A DNA stretch of 64,000 nucleotides from positions 8,672 to 72,671 of the forward strand of contig CAZSMX010000005.1 in NCBI GenBank assembly GCA_964608325.1. Reading direction: 5' to 3'. The first letter of the stretch is position 1; the number at the start of each line of letters is the position of its first letter. Below, in pieces: positions 47,476 to 55,561 of the stretch. The position numbers and the translations under genes were made by a program. Below the pieces are notes generated by a model. The model worked only from the letters and a program-made list of their open reading frames with translations. It was not told where the DNA came from and made no database searches. Origin of the DNA: CAZRVH01 sp964608325. Lineage in GTDB: Bacteria; Patescibacteriota; Gracilibacteria; Peribacterales; Peribacteraceae.

Positions 47476-48669
47476 ATGAAACTACGCTCTCTCAAGAACG
47501 CCGATATCGTCGGCAAGAAAGTCCTGCTCCGCGCGGGATTCGACGTGGAAATCGCGGATGGAAAAGTGACGGATACGTCGCGCATCGACGCATTGGTGCC
47601 TACCATGACATTCATCCTCGACAAAGGAGCATCGTTGGTCATCATGGCGCACCAGGGCCGTCCGAAGGGAAAACGCGTCGAGTCCGAAAGCCAGAAACCG
47701 CTTGTGCCCGTATTGGAAAGGTTGCTCGGACGCGCGGTCGCGTTCGCGGATTCGTGCACGGGGCCCGACGCCATGTCCGCAGCGTCGGCGTTGCAGCCGG
47801 GACAGGTCCTCCTCTTGGAGAACCTGCGGTACGACGAGCGCGAGGAGAAGAACGATATTGCGTTCGCCAAGGAGCTCGCGTCCCTCGCCGATGTCTACGT
47901 CAACGACGCGTTCTCCAACGCGCACCGCAAGCACGCGAGCATGGTCGCGGTCACAGAATTCCTGCCGTCCTACGCGGGTTTGCAGTTGGAACAGGAGGTG
48001 ACGGCGCTCTCCGGCGTGCAAACAGATCCCATGCGCCCCCTGGTGTTCATCGTGAGCGGCGCGAAGATGGAAACGAAGGTTCCCGTCATCCGCTCCATGC
48101 TCGGCCATGCCGACCATATCATCGTGGGCGGCGCCATCGCGAACACGTTCCTGGCCGCCCAGGGGCATGGCGTCGGTTCGTCCTTGCATGAAAAGGAACA
48201 GATGCCGGAGGCTTCTTCCATCCTGGAGGAAAGCAAGAAGGAAGGGCACGCGGTCATCCACCTGCCGTCGGATGTCGTCGTCGCCGACGTGCCCGCCGCC
48301 ACATCCGGGGATGCGGTTCCCGTTGCGTCGGTACCCGCGGACCGCGCGATCTTCGACATGGGGCCACAGACGGTTGTCACTTTCTCCGATCTCCTAAGGA
48401 ACGCCGGTATGGTCGTATGGAACGGACCCTTGGGATACTACGAAAATCCCGTCTTCGGCGAGGCGACGAAAGCCGTCGCGCACGCCATCGCCGAAGCTAC
48501 GAAGGCAGGCACGCTCGTCTCCATCGTCGGGGGCGGCGATACCCTCGACTTCCATACGAGGAACGGGCTGGACCTCTCCGCATACACGTTCGTCAGCACG
48601 GGCGGAGGCGCGATGCTCGAGTTCATCGCCGGTGAAACACTTCCCGCGGTCGCCGTCCTGGCCGAGTAA
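47476..48669 (+). CDS. pgk: Phosphoglycerate kinase
   Basis: Pgk makes ATP from 1,3-bisphosphoglycerate. The 397-residue sequence shows KKVLLRAGFDVEI (usually RVDFNVP), MAHQGRPKG, LLENLRYDEREEKND, NDAFSNAHRKHASM, VFIVSGAKMETKVPV (usually GGAKVSDKI), and VVWNGPLGYYE with SIVGGGDTL and FVSTGGGAMLEF. Several normally invariant positions are drifted, as often in CPR, but the catalytic Arg and Lys appear present. TACACT (47464-47469) ends 6 bases before the ATG. The downstream envelope genes follow within 15 bases. Confidence 0.95.
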   Translation: MKLRSLKNADIVGKKVLLRAGFDVEIADGKVTDTSRIDALVPTMTFILDKGASLVIMAHQGRPKGKRVESESQKPLVPVLERLLGRAVAFADSCTGPDAMSAASALQPGQVLLLENLRYDEREEKNDIAFAKELASLADVYVNDAFSNAHRKHASMVAVTEFLPSYAGLQLEQEVTALSGVQTDPMRPLVFIVSGAKMETKVPVIRSMLGHADHIIVGGAIANTFLAAQGHGVGSSLHEKEQMPEASSILEESKKEGHAVIHLPSDVVVADVPAATSGDAVPVASVPADRAIFDMGPQTVVTFSDLLRNAGMVVWNGPLGYYENPVFGEATKAVAHAIAEATKAGTLVSIVGGGDTLDFHTRNGLDLSAYTFVSTGGGAMLEFIAGETLPAVAVLAE

Positions 48670-48684
48670 CGACAACGATTTTCC

Positions 48685-50283
48685 ATGACGTCTCCCGATA
48701 CTTCACTGGTTCTCCTGTTTCCACACGATGACGAGTCGTGGCAGGTGTTGCTGAAGCGCATTCGAGAGACGGAGGGGCAATTGCTGGTGATCTTGGGGGC
48801 AAAGGAAGACCTGTTGGCCGACGACAAACCCCAGCGCATCCTGTTCCTGGAAGCATGCAAAGCCGTCAAGCAACGCGTACGTTTTGCCGTGAAACATCCC
48901 GTTCTGGTGCATGCCGTCCGAGACGCGGGATTCACCGTGTACGACCGGACGTCGCAACTCAAGACCATCTTGGAAGGGCATCCGAACATGGATGACGCCT
49001 TGCGACAGTTTTCACCGCACATCTGGAAGCAACAGCTGAAGACCCAGCTGCAGCGCATGGGACTGCTGTCCATGCCAAAACTGCGCATTTTTTCACTCGT
49101 GGGGCTGAGTTGCATTCTCTTTTTCATCGTCCTTTTCAAACTCCTGCCGTCCGCAGATATCTTCATCCGGCCGAGGCAGGAAAACGTCAGTCAGACCGTA
49201 AATATCATCCTCGCCCAGTCCGGAGCGGATATCGCCTCGCGCGAGCATGTCCGTTCCATGCCGCTCGTACCCATCAAGGTGCAGATAGCGCGGCAGCTCG
49301 TGTTCGACCAGATCAGCAAGGAGTTCATCGGGACTTCATCCAAGATGCAGCTAACCATTATCAATAAGGCAAAGGAAGCGTACTCGTTCAAGAAGACGAC
49401 ACGCGTCTCCAACCAGGCCGGCATGATTTTCCGCCTGCAGGAATCGGTCGTGATCGAACCCGGGTCGGAAACGACGGTGACCGCGAAGGCGGATGATGCG
49501 GACCTCTACGGCCAGATCATCGGTGATCGCGGGAACGTCCCTGCCGGATTGCGTTGGGATATCCCGGGGCTTCCCGAAGACGAACGCAAACTCGTGTACG
49601 CGGAAAACCGCAAACCCGCCACCGGGGGTACTACCGCTTACCGAACGGTATTGAGCAAAGAAGACATCGAGATCGCGAAGAAGAGGTTGGAAAAAGAGCT
49701 TCTTGCAGATGCGAAACAGCAGGTCCAGCAGGACGTGGAAATCCGCAACGCGCGTTCCAGCGTCCAGCGCCTGGAGCTGTTGAATAACGAAACGCTCACC
49801 AAAACGTGGTACACGCCCGTTACCGTTCCGCCGGAATTGATCGGCAAGCCGGTGTCCACCGTCACACTGTCCGGCTCCATCCATTACATCGCCTACGCGT
49901 ACGACGTCACGCATATGCTTTCCATGCTCAGCAAGGAGTTGCGTTCGCATGTGCGCGAAGGCAAGCGCCTGATCGAAGGCGATATCGACCGCAGCAGGCT
50001 CGTGGTGCACGTCATCAGTTGGGACGATGCATTCGCCTGGATCAAGCTGACGGTGGACCTGACGGGCACGGAGGAATATATCCTGGATCCGCTGACGCCG
50101 GAGGGCGCGCTCTTCGCGAAGACCGTCCGCGAGAAAACGGCAGGCATGCGCTCCGACGAAGCGGTTCGCATCATCAAGAACATGCCGGAAGTGGAGAACG
50201 TCCGCATCGCATCCTGGCCCCCTTGGAATCGTTCCCTGCCCGGCATCCCGTCGCATATTTCCATCGTTCCCGAATCGGAATGA
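48685..50283 (+). CDS. Bitopic membrane protein of unknown function
   Basis: The 532-residue protein has a cytoplasmic N-terminal domain of about 125 residues (LLVILGAKEDLL, ACKAVKQRVRFAV), one membrane helix (about 136-154, FSLVGLSCILFFIVLFKLL), then a large external domain of mixed alpha/beta with a coiled segment (EDIEIAKKRLEKELL...). I do not recognise it; similar single-span proteins are common in CPR genomes. It follows pgk by 15 bases and overlaps the next gene by four bases (ATGA), so the last two are translationally coupled. The paired DUF218 gene suggests an envelope role. Confidence 0.7.
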   Translation: MTSPDTSLVLLFPHDDESWQVLLKRIRETEGQLLVILGAKEDLLADDKPQRILFLEACKAVKQRVRFAVKHPVLVHAVRDAGFTVYDRTSQLKTILEGHPNMDDALRQFSPHIWKQQLKTQLQRMGLLSMPKLRIFSLVGLSCILFFIVLFKLLPSADIFIRPRQENVSQTVNIILAQSGADIASREHVRSMPLVPIKVQIARQLVFDQISKEFIGTSSKMQLTIINKAKEAYSFKKTTRVSNQAGMIFRLQESVVIEPGSETTVTAKADDADLYGQIIGDRGNVPAGLRWDIPGLPEDERKLVYAENRKPATGGTTAYRTVLSKEDIEIAKKRLEKELLADAKQQVQQDVEIRNARSSVQRLELLNNETLTKTWYTPVTVPPELIGKPVSTVTLSGSIHYIAYAYDVTHMLSMLSKELRSHVREGKRLIEGDIDRSRLVVHVISWDDAFAWIKLTVDLTGTEEYILDPLTPEGALFAKTVREKTAGMRSDEAVRIIKNMPEVENVRIASWPPWNRSLPGIPSHISIVPESE

Positions 50284-50918
50284 GTGCGTTCCTTTCCGTC
50301 GCATACCGGGTGTTACGCGCGATCGTTCTGGGTATCGGGCTCTTCTTTTGTGCGTCCGCCATATTCATCGGAATCATTACGTTGGTCGTTTTGCGTGGTT
50401 TTAACGGTTCCGGTCAGCTTCCCACAGATTGCGCGATCGTCTTCGGCGCGGCGGTCTACGGTACGCAATTCGCCGGTCCGGGCATCGTACGCAGGGTCGG
50501 GGGAGCAGGGGAGTACTACCGGCAGGGGTTGATCACGCGGAAAATCATCCTGAGCGGCGGTACGGGTTCGGGAAACAAATTGAGCGAGGCGCAGGTGATG
50601 AAGAGGGAAGCGCTCAAGCAGGGGATACCTTCCGCCATGATTTTTACGGAGGACGAATCGCACTCGACGTTGGAAAATCTCCGGTTCTCCCAGCCACTTG
50701 CAAAAGATTGCAAATCTGTCGTGGGTATCAGCGACAAATACCATCTCGCGCGCATCGACCTCCTGGCGCGCCGACTTGACTGGGATAATTTTTCGACGGT
50801 TCCGGTACAAGGCAGTCCGACCAAGGACTTCGAACGCCAGAGCGTCATCCGGGAAATCATCGCGTACACATACTACGTGCTGCACGCGGACGCGCTCATA
50901 CATTTGTACACCGAGTGA
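50280..50918 (+). CDS. SanA/YdcF-like DUF218 membrane protein
   Basis: The 212-residue protein has one N-terminal membrane helix (about 13-38), then a Rossmann-like DUF218 domain: TDCAIVFGAAVYG, RRVGGAGEYYRQG, ILSGGTGSGNKLSEAQVM, DESHSTLENLRFS and VGISDKYHLARIDLLARRL. The family (SanA, ElyC, YdcF) affects envelope integrity and lipid-carrier metabolism. Its ATG overlaps the stop of the upstream gene (ATGA). The protein runs to 50918; the following 93-base gap is AT-rich and holds no obvious terminator. Confidence 0.85.
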   Translation: MSAFLSVAYRVLRAIVLGIGLFFCASAIFIGIITLVVLRGFNGSGQLPTDCAIVFGAAVYGTQFAGPGIVRRVGGAGEYYRQGLITRKIILSGGTGSGNKLSEAQVMKREALKQGIPSAMIFTEDESHSTLENLRFSQPLAKDCKSVVGISDKYHLARIDLLARRLDWDNFSTVPVQGSPTKDFERQSVIREIIAYTYYVLHADALIHLYTE

Positions 50919-51011
50919 AACACACCTATTGATTCGTGCGTCAGACATCCATAGCCAAAAAAGCCCTATAAACGCGTATAGGTCAATTGATTTATTAACA
51001 TAAAAAGCATT

Positions 51012-51968
51012 ATGTTAAGTACGATCAGTCTCCCGATTATGACTCCCCTGCAACTTCCACAGGCAATCGAACGGTACCTGCAGTTCCTTCAGTCCGAGGA
51101 GAACAAGTCCTCCCTCACCGTATCCAACTATCGCCAGTCGCTGGCGCTGCTTCAGGAATTGATGTCTGTTACTAAAGTCACCGACATCGATAAAGATACG
51201 ATTCGTGATTATAAACAGAAATTACATACGTATAAGACGAAACAAGGCGGAGAACTGCTCCTTCGCACCCGCAACCATCATCTCACGGTGTTGCGGGCTT
51301 TTTTGCGTTACCTTAGCGCAGAAGAGGAGATCGACGTCTATCCCCCGGACCGCGTGAAACGTTTCAAGGAGGAGCAACGCGAGGTGAAGGTCCTGACGCA
51401 CGAGGAGCTGCAGAGGCTTCTCGATGCACCGAATGCGGAAGACAGGGTTGGGAAGCGCGACAAGGCCATCCTGCAGATGTTCTTCTCCACTGGATTGCGT
51501 CTCGCGGAATTGCGTTCCCTGAACAGGAAGGATCTGAACTTCAAGACGCGGGAGATCAGCGTGCGCGGAAAGCGAAGCAAGATCCGCGTGGTGTTCCTCT
51601 CCGACGAAGCCGTGGCCGCTCTGGAGGACTATCTGACGACCCGCCTGGACCATCTCCTTCCCCTCTTTATACGCAACCCGGAGAAAGCGGTGAGCATCAT
51701 GCCGCCCGGAGAGGAATTCAGGCTCTCGCGCATCAGCATTTATAACATCGTGAAGAAATACGCCTTGGCCGCGGGCATCGTCAGCGACCCGTCGCCGCAC
51801 ACGTTGCGCCATTCGTTCGCCACGGACCTGCTGCGCAATGGCGCCGATCTCCGATCCGTGCAAGAACTCCTGGGCCACAAGGATCTCTCCACAACGCAGA
51901 TTTACACCCATGTGACGAATCCTCAGTTGAAGGAAGTGCATAGGAAATACCACGGAAAGACTTCTTGA
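51012..51968 (+). CDS. Tyrosine recombinase, XerC/XerD type
   Basis: The 318-residue protein has an N-terminal SAM-like DNA-binding domain (about 17-105) and a catalytic domain with all active-site residues: Arg163 (TGLRLAELRSL), Lys in GKRSKIR, His263 and Arg266 (HTLRHSFATDLL), His289 (LLGHKDLS) and Tyr298 (TQIYTHV). Spacing from Arg266 to His289 to Tyr298 equals that of XerD. It most likely resolves chromosome dimers. No integrase-specific insert or neighbouring mobile genes are seen. The start could also be the Met at residue 10 (51039). Confidence 0.9.
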   Translation: MLSTISLPIMTPLQLPQAIERYLQFLQSEENKSSLTVSNYRQSLALLQELMSVTKVTDIDKDTIRDYKQKLHTYKTKQGGELLLRTRNHHLTVLRAFLRYLSAEEEIDVYPPDRVKRFKEEQREVKVLTHEELQRLLDAPNAEDRVGKRDKAILQMFFSTGLRLAELRSLNRKDLNFKTREISVRGKRSKIRVVFLSDEAVAALEDYLTTRLDHLLPLFIRNPEKAVSIMPPGEEFRLSRISIYNIVKKYALAAGIVSDPSPHTLRHSFATDLLRNGADLRSVQELLGHKDLSTTQIYTHVTNPQLKEVHRKYHGKTS

Positions 51969-52059
51969 ATAAGGTGGCAATTAACAGTCCTGTGCATTTT
52001 TACGGAGATCGTTTTAACGTATGATTGCTTCCGAATCCTATTTCTTTCTCACTTTTTCC

Positions 52060-52791
52060 ATGTCCACGAACACGAATAATCCTTGGTTCGCGTCGACCAT
52101 CGGTCTCGCGGGTCTTATTGTCGGATACGTGCTTGCCAACGGCGTCGGCGGCATCAGTATGCCTTCGCTTCCTTCCGGCGGTACGACCGGTGGCGGCGCT
52201 GCATCCGTTGCGGCTGCTCCCACGCCGGCTCCGAGCAACGACACTCCCGCCGATGCGGATGATGATCCGTTCATCGGAAAGGCAAATGCGCCGATCACGC
52301 TCGTGGAATTCACGGATTACCAGTGCCCCTTCTGCGCCCGCCATTTCACGAATACCTACGGCCAGATCAAGACGAACTACGTCGATACGGGCAAGGTGAA
52401 GTACGTGTCGCGCGATTACCCGCTCGGTTTCCACAAGTTCGCCCAGAAGGCCGCTGAGGCATCTGAGTGTGCCAACAAGCAGGGCAAGTTCTGGGAGATG
52501 CACGACAAGCTGTTCAGCACGCAGGCAACGTGGAGCGCCCTCGCCGATGCCATTCCTACGTTCAAGCAGTACGCGAAAGACCTGAAGTTGAACACTTCGC
52601 AGTTCGACAGCTGTCTCGACAACGGTGACACTGCCGCGGAAGTTGCAGCAGACCAGGCAGACGGAGCCGCTTCGGGCATCGACGGAACGCCGGGCTTCTG
52701 GATCCTCGGACCGGACGGTCAGAACCAGAAGATCAGCGGAGCATTCCCCTACGCTACCTTCCAGGCTGCGTTCGACAACATGCTGAAGTAA
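52060..52791 (+). CDS. DsbA-like thiol-disulfide oxidoreductase, membrane-anchored
   Basis: The 243-residue protein has one membrane helix (about 12-32), a Ser/Gly/Ala/Pro linker (about 33-66), and a thioredoxin fold of the DsbA/Thioredoxin_4 type. The active site is Cys89-Pro-Phe-Cys92 (FTDYQCPFC) and the cis-Pro loop is GIDGTPGFWI. It should form or isomerise disulfides outside the membrane; the Cys-rich repeat protein at 20998 is a plausible client. ATG 52060 is preferred over 52021, because the latter overlaps a TATGAT-like -10 and the pyrimidine-rich stretch TTTCTTTCTCACTTTTTCC then serves as leader. A strong terminator follows. Confidence 0.88.
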   Translation: MSTNTNNPWFASTIGLAGLIVGYVLANGVGGISMPSLPSGGTTGGGAASVAAAPTPAPSNDTPADADDDPFIGKANAPITLVEFTDYQCPFCARHFTNTYGQIKTNYVDTGKVKYVSRDYPLGFHKFAQKAAEASECANKQGKFWEMHDKLFSTQATWSALADAIPTFKQYAKDLKLNTSQFDSCLDNGDTAAEVAADQADGAASGIDGTPGFWILGPDGQNQKISGAFPYATFQAAFDNMLK

Positions 52792-52815
52792 GAATCATTC
52801 CCATCGATTCCAAGA

Positions 52816-52839
52816 GGCGGCCGAAAGGCCGCCTTTTTT
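52816..52839 (+). terminator. Rho-independent terminator
   Basis: GGCGGCC, GAAA tetraloop, GGCCGCC, then six T. Confidence 0.92.
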
Positions 52840-52844
52840 GTTGG

Positions 52845-52890
52845 TTCGACAGGCTCACCATGACAATTCTTCTAGATTGTCATTTCTCGA
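52845..52890. repeat. TTCGACAGGCTCA-type dispersed repeat with hairpin
   Basis: TTCGACAGGCTCA (52845-52857) is followed by ATGACAAT (52859-52866), an 8-base loop, and ATTGTCAT (52875-52882). A related string, TTCGACAG..AAGGCTCAGGAT, occurs at 62010. Similar extragenic elements are common in CPR and other genomes, from memory. Confidence 0.5.
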
Positions 52891-52902
52891 AACAATTTTT
52901 GC

Positions 52903-52931
52903 TTGCTTTCATGGGTGTACGAATGTACACT
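52903..52931 (+). promoter_or_regulatory. Promoter of the two-peptide micro-operon
   Basis: TTGCTT (52903-52908), a 17-bp spacer, TACACT (52926-52931). It gives a leader of about 42 bases that is extremely pyrimidine-rich (runs such as CCCACTCCCCCGCTCTCCCC). Confidence 0.65.
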
Positions 52932-52979
52932 CAGTACGTCTTTCCCACTCCCCCGCTCTCCCCCGGTACCCCTCTCCCT

Positions 52980-53123
52980 ATGAGGAAGCTCATCTCCGCC
53001 CATCGGTTTGAGAGAGTCTGCGTTGCGGACATGGAAGACGAGTCCCGCGAGTATATCCGCGCATTCTGTATTTCCGCCGCATTGGTCACCGTGGCCGCGG
53101 CACTCCCCTCTTTCATCCTATGA
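52980..53123 (+). CDS. 47-aa single-span membrane peptide
   Basis: The peptide starts MRKLISAHRFERVCVADMED, with a basic then acidic cytosolic half, and ends in one hydrophobic helix (AFCISAALVTVAAALPSFIL, the last 20 residues). It has its own promoter, and the next small frame starts on its stop codon (ATGA). An upstream in-frame ATG (52860) would start before the promoter. No family is recognised. Type-I toxin, regulator or complex subunit are possible readings; none is shown. Confidence 0.5.
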   Translation: MRKLISAHRFERVCVADMEDESREYIRAFCISAALVTVAAALPSFIL

Positions 53124-53188
53124 GCTTCGTTGCGTTCATGGCCGGCACGATCACCTGTGTGTGGATGATGAAACAGGCGATCCGGTAA
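53120..53188 (+). CDS. 22-aa membrane peptide, translationally coupled
   Basis: The peptide starts MSFVAFMAGTITCVWMMK and ends QAIR. It is almost entirely a hydrophobic helix with a basic C-terminus, opposite in orientation to its partner. Its ATG overlaps the stop of the 47-aa gene (ATGA), and an intrinsic terminator begins 9 bases after its stop. Size is near the lower limit of what can be called by eye; coupling and the terminator are the support. Confidence 0.42.
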   Translation: MSFVAFMAGTITCVWMMKQAIR

Positions 53189-53197
53189 CACGAAACA

Positions 53198-53223
53198 GAG
53201 ACGACCTACCGGGGTCGTCTTTT
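53198..53223. terminator. Rho-independent terminator
   Basis: AGACGACC (53198-53205), 6-base loop, GGTCGTCT (53212-53219), then a T-run. It ends the micro-operon and touches the stop codon of the convergent tyrS gene. Confidence 0.85.
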
Positions 53224-54384
53224 TTAGAAGGTGATCTTCAAAAACTTCCTCTTCCCCACCTTCACGATTCCTTCCTCCGCTGCCTGATCGGTCGAAGCGA
53301 CGGTTTCGTCTTTCATCGTAATACCCTTCTGCTCCACCAGGCGGCGCGCTTCGGACTTGGACGGGATGAGGCCGTTCTCGATGAGGACATCGATCAGAAG
53401 GGCTCCTTTTTTGGCTTTGACTTGCGGAATATCCGTCGGAAGCTCCTTGTTGCTGAAGACGCGCGTCCATTCCGCCTCCTGTTCCTCCGCGTCCTTCGCC
53501 GAGTGGTACATGGTCACGAGTTCGCGGGCGAGGCGCATCTTGAATTCCTTCGGATTCGCGCCCTTCTTCATCTGCTTCTCCACGTCCTTGATCTCGTCCA
53601 TCGGGATATCCGTCGTGCATTCCATGTAGGTCGTGATCAACTCGTCCTTGATCGACAGCACCTTGCCGTACATGTCCTTCGCCGTGTCTTCCAACCAGAT
53701 GCAGTTATCGAAGGTCTTGCTCATCTTGCGGCCGTCCGTTCCTTCGATCAGCTTGGTGGTGAGGACGAACTTGTCGCGGCGGTTCTGCGCCGTCTGCAGC
53801 GTGCGGCCGCAGAGCATGTTGAACAGCTGGTCGTTGCCGCCGATTTCCGCATCGACGTCCATGAAGGCCGAGTCGTATGCCTGCATCAGCGGGTACAGGA
53901 ACTCGCTCATGGCGATCGGCTTCCCTTCCTTCAATCTCTTCTCGAACATGTCGCGCTCCAGCATCTGCTGCACCGTGAAGTGACCGAGCAGGTGCGTGAT
54001 TTCCTGGAACTTCAATTCGCCGAGCCACTCGTGGTTGTACTTCACCGTCACTTTGGAGAAATCCAGCACTTTGCTCGCCTGCTGTTTGTACGTCTCGAAG
54101 TTCTTCTGTACCTGCGTGAAGCCGAGTGCCTCGCGCATCTGGTCGCGGCCCGTCGGGTCCCCGATCATCGCGGTGAAGCTACCGACGAGGAAGATAACCT
54201 CGTGCCCGGCGTCAGCGAACTGGCGCAGCTTGCGCAGCGGTACGGAGTGTCCGAGGTGGAGCTTCGCACCCGTCGGGTCGATTCCCAAGTACAAACGGAT
54301 GGGTTTTCCGGATGCGAGTTTTTCTTCCGCCAATTTCTGCGGAACGACTTTTTCGACGGCGCGGGTGAGCAATTCTTGGGACAT
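53224..54384 (-). CDS. tyrS: Tyrosyl-tRNA synthetase
   Basis: A class-I synthetase charging tRNA-Tyr. The 386-residue product has the HIGH motif as HLGHS (in GAKLHLGHSVPL), GSFTAMIGDPTGR, the YPLMQAYDS and GGNDQLFNMLCGR pocket, and KMSKS as KMSKT (DGRKMSKTFDN). A C-terminal S4-like RNA-binding domain follows (LIENGLIPSKSEARRLV). ATG 54384 is chosen since TACACT (54391-54396, minus) ends 6 bases before it; in-frame upstream codons cross the promoter. A hairpin with a T-run lies just upstream of that promoter. Confidence 0.94.
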   Translation of the reverse strand: MSQELLTRAVEKVVPQKLAEEKLASGKPIRLYLGIDPTGAKLHLGHSVPLRKLRQFADAGHEVIFLVGSFTAMIGDPTGRDQMREALGFTQVQKNFETYKQQASKVLDFSKVTVKYNHEWLGELKFQEITHLLGHFTVQQMLERDMFEKRLKEGKPIAMSEFLYPLMQAYDSAFMDVDAEIGGNDQLFNMLCGRTLQTAQNRRDKFVLTTKLIEGTDGRKMSKTFDNCIWLEDTAKDMYGKVLSIKDELITTYMECTTDIPMDEIKDVEKQMKKGANPKEFKMRLARELVTMYHSAKDAEEQEAEWTRVFSNKELPTDIPQVKAKKGALLIDVLIENGLIPSKSEARRLVEQKGITMKDETVASTDQAAEEGIVKVGKRKFLKITF

Positions 54385-54399
54385 GGGCCGAGTGTATAC

Positions 54400-54445
54400 A
54401 AAAAAATGCCGTGAGACGAGAGGGGGGCCTCTCAATTCTCACGGC
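54400..54445 (-). terminator. Intrinsic terminator upstream of the tyrS promoter
   Basis: On the minus strand GCCGTGAGA (54445-54437) pairs with TCTCACGGC (54416-54408), enclosing a second small stem GAGAGG/CCTCTC. A base and seven T follow. The -10 box of tyrS begins four bases later. It would stop transcripts arriving from the small frame at 54439-54570. Confidence 0.7.
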
Positions 54446-54570
54446 AGAGCACAAGGTGGACGTGTCGCGTTGAAGGCGTCCACATAGCTCGGTAGCGCAT
54501 GAATGGTGTTCCATCCGTGCGATTGCGCATACGTTATCACTGAAAATTCAGCGGTCAATCGCCTAAACAT
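54439..54570 (-). CDS. Possible 43-aa protein upstream of tyrS
   Basis: The frame starts MFRRLTAEFSVITYAQSHGW and ends ATRPPCALP, a hydrophilic protein-like composition. It fills the gap between rluD and tyrS, and its stop lies inside the terminator hairpin that precedes the tyrS promoter. A TATAGC-like hexamer lies upstream but no good -35. I do not recognise it. It could be a small gene or a leader peptide of an attenuator; chance is not excluded. Confidence 0.33.
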   Translation of the reverse strand: MFRRLTAEFSVITYAQSHGWNTIHALPSYVDAFNATRPPCALP

Positions 54571-54621
54571 GAGAGAATCGAGATTCGGGCTATATTTCGG
54601 AAAGCACGCTACACTGCACGC

Positions 54622-55560
54622 ATGTCCAAGTGGATCGTCTCGTTTCCAGACCGGCTTGATGCGTTTTTGGCCAAGGAAGGCCGGACGCTCAGTCGTGCCA
54701 AGGCGCAGGAGGCGATCGAGAAAGGCTTGGTGATGGTGAATGACGACGTAACGACCAAAATGGCGTTCCGTTTGCAGGAGGGCGATACGGTCGAGCTGGA
54801 GGAAGTGGAAAAAGCGGAGGCAATCGGTACGGAATCCGTCGATCTGCATCTCCCCGTCCTGTACGAAGACGACTCGTGCATGATCATCGACAAGCCCGCG
54901 GGCATCGCGGTGCATCCCGGCGCGGGCATGGGCCCGGACGAAAAGACGCTGCTCAACGGCATTGCGTTCCTGTTCGCCGAACGTTCGCTCCCCTTCTCCG
55001 GAGACTCGGTACTGGTTCATCGCCTGGACCGCGAGACGACGGGGTGTTTGTTGATCGCGAAGACGCCCGAGGCGCATCTCTTCCTCCAGAAGCAATTTGA
55101 AGACAGGACCGTGAAGAAAGAATACCTCGCACTCGTCGCGGGCGTGCCCGATCCCCCGTCCGCCGTCATCGACGCATCCATTGGCCGCAGCGCGTCGGAC
55201 CGCACGAAGATGACCATCTACGGGTCGGGCAAGAGCAGGACGGCAACGACGACGTACCAGACACTGCAAAAGACGAAGGATGCCGCGCTGCTCGTGTGCG
55301 AGCTCCATACCGGCCGTACCCATCAGATCCGCGTGCATCTCACCTCCATGGGCCATCCCATCCTGGGGGACGGCACCTACACCTCGCAATTGAGCGACCG
55401 CGTGTCGGACCAATACGACATCCGCGAGCTGTGCCTGCACGCGTGGAAGCTGACCATCGCCACTCCCGATGCCAAGAAGCCCGTATCCGTTACGGCGCCC
55501 CTGCCCGCGGGATTCCAGGCGTCATTGAAAAAGGCGGGTTTGAACGCCGATTTCGCGTAA
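54622..55560 (+). CDS. RluA/RluD-family 23S rRNA pseudouridine synthase
   Basis: The 312-residue protein has an N-terminal S4 RNA-binding domain (about 10-65) and a pseudouridine synthase domain with the catalytic Asp136 in VHRLDRETTG, IIDKPAGIAVHPG, and the late CELHTGRTHQIRVHL motif. It isomerises uridines in 23S rRNA (RluD-like) or possibly tRNA. TACACT (54610-54615) ends 6 bases before the ATG, so the message is probably leaderless. Its stop is one base from the stop of the convergent gene. Confidence 0.9.
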   Translation: MSKWIVSFPDRLDAFLAKEGRTLSRAKAQEAIEKGLVMVNDDVTTKMAFRLQEGDTVELEEVEKAEAIGTESVDLHLPVLYEDDSCMIIDKPAGIAVHPGAGMGPDEKTLLNGIAFLFAERSLPFSGDSVLVHRLDRETTGCLLIAKTPEAHLFLQKQFEDRTVKKEYLALVAGVPDPPSAVIDASIGRSASDRTKMTIYGSGKSRTATTTYQTLQKTKDAALLVCELHTGRTHQIRVHLTSMGHPILGDGTYTSQLSDRVSDQYDIRELCLHAWKLTIATPDAKKPVSVTAPLPAGFQASLKKAGLNADFA

Positions 55561-55561
55561 A

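Noticed and set aside
51012..51968. Xer-type recombinase as an integrase of a mobile island
   Set aside because: Size and residue spacing fit housekeeping XerC/D, and no tRNA, att repeats or cargo genes flank it.
53224..54384. T-box riboswitch in front of tyrS
   Set aside because: The tyrS start is 6 bases from its -10 box, so there is no room for a T-box leader; the upstream hairpin precedes the promoter.
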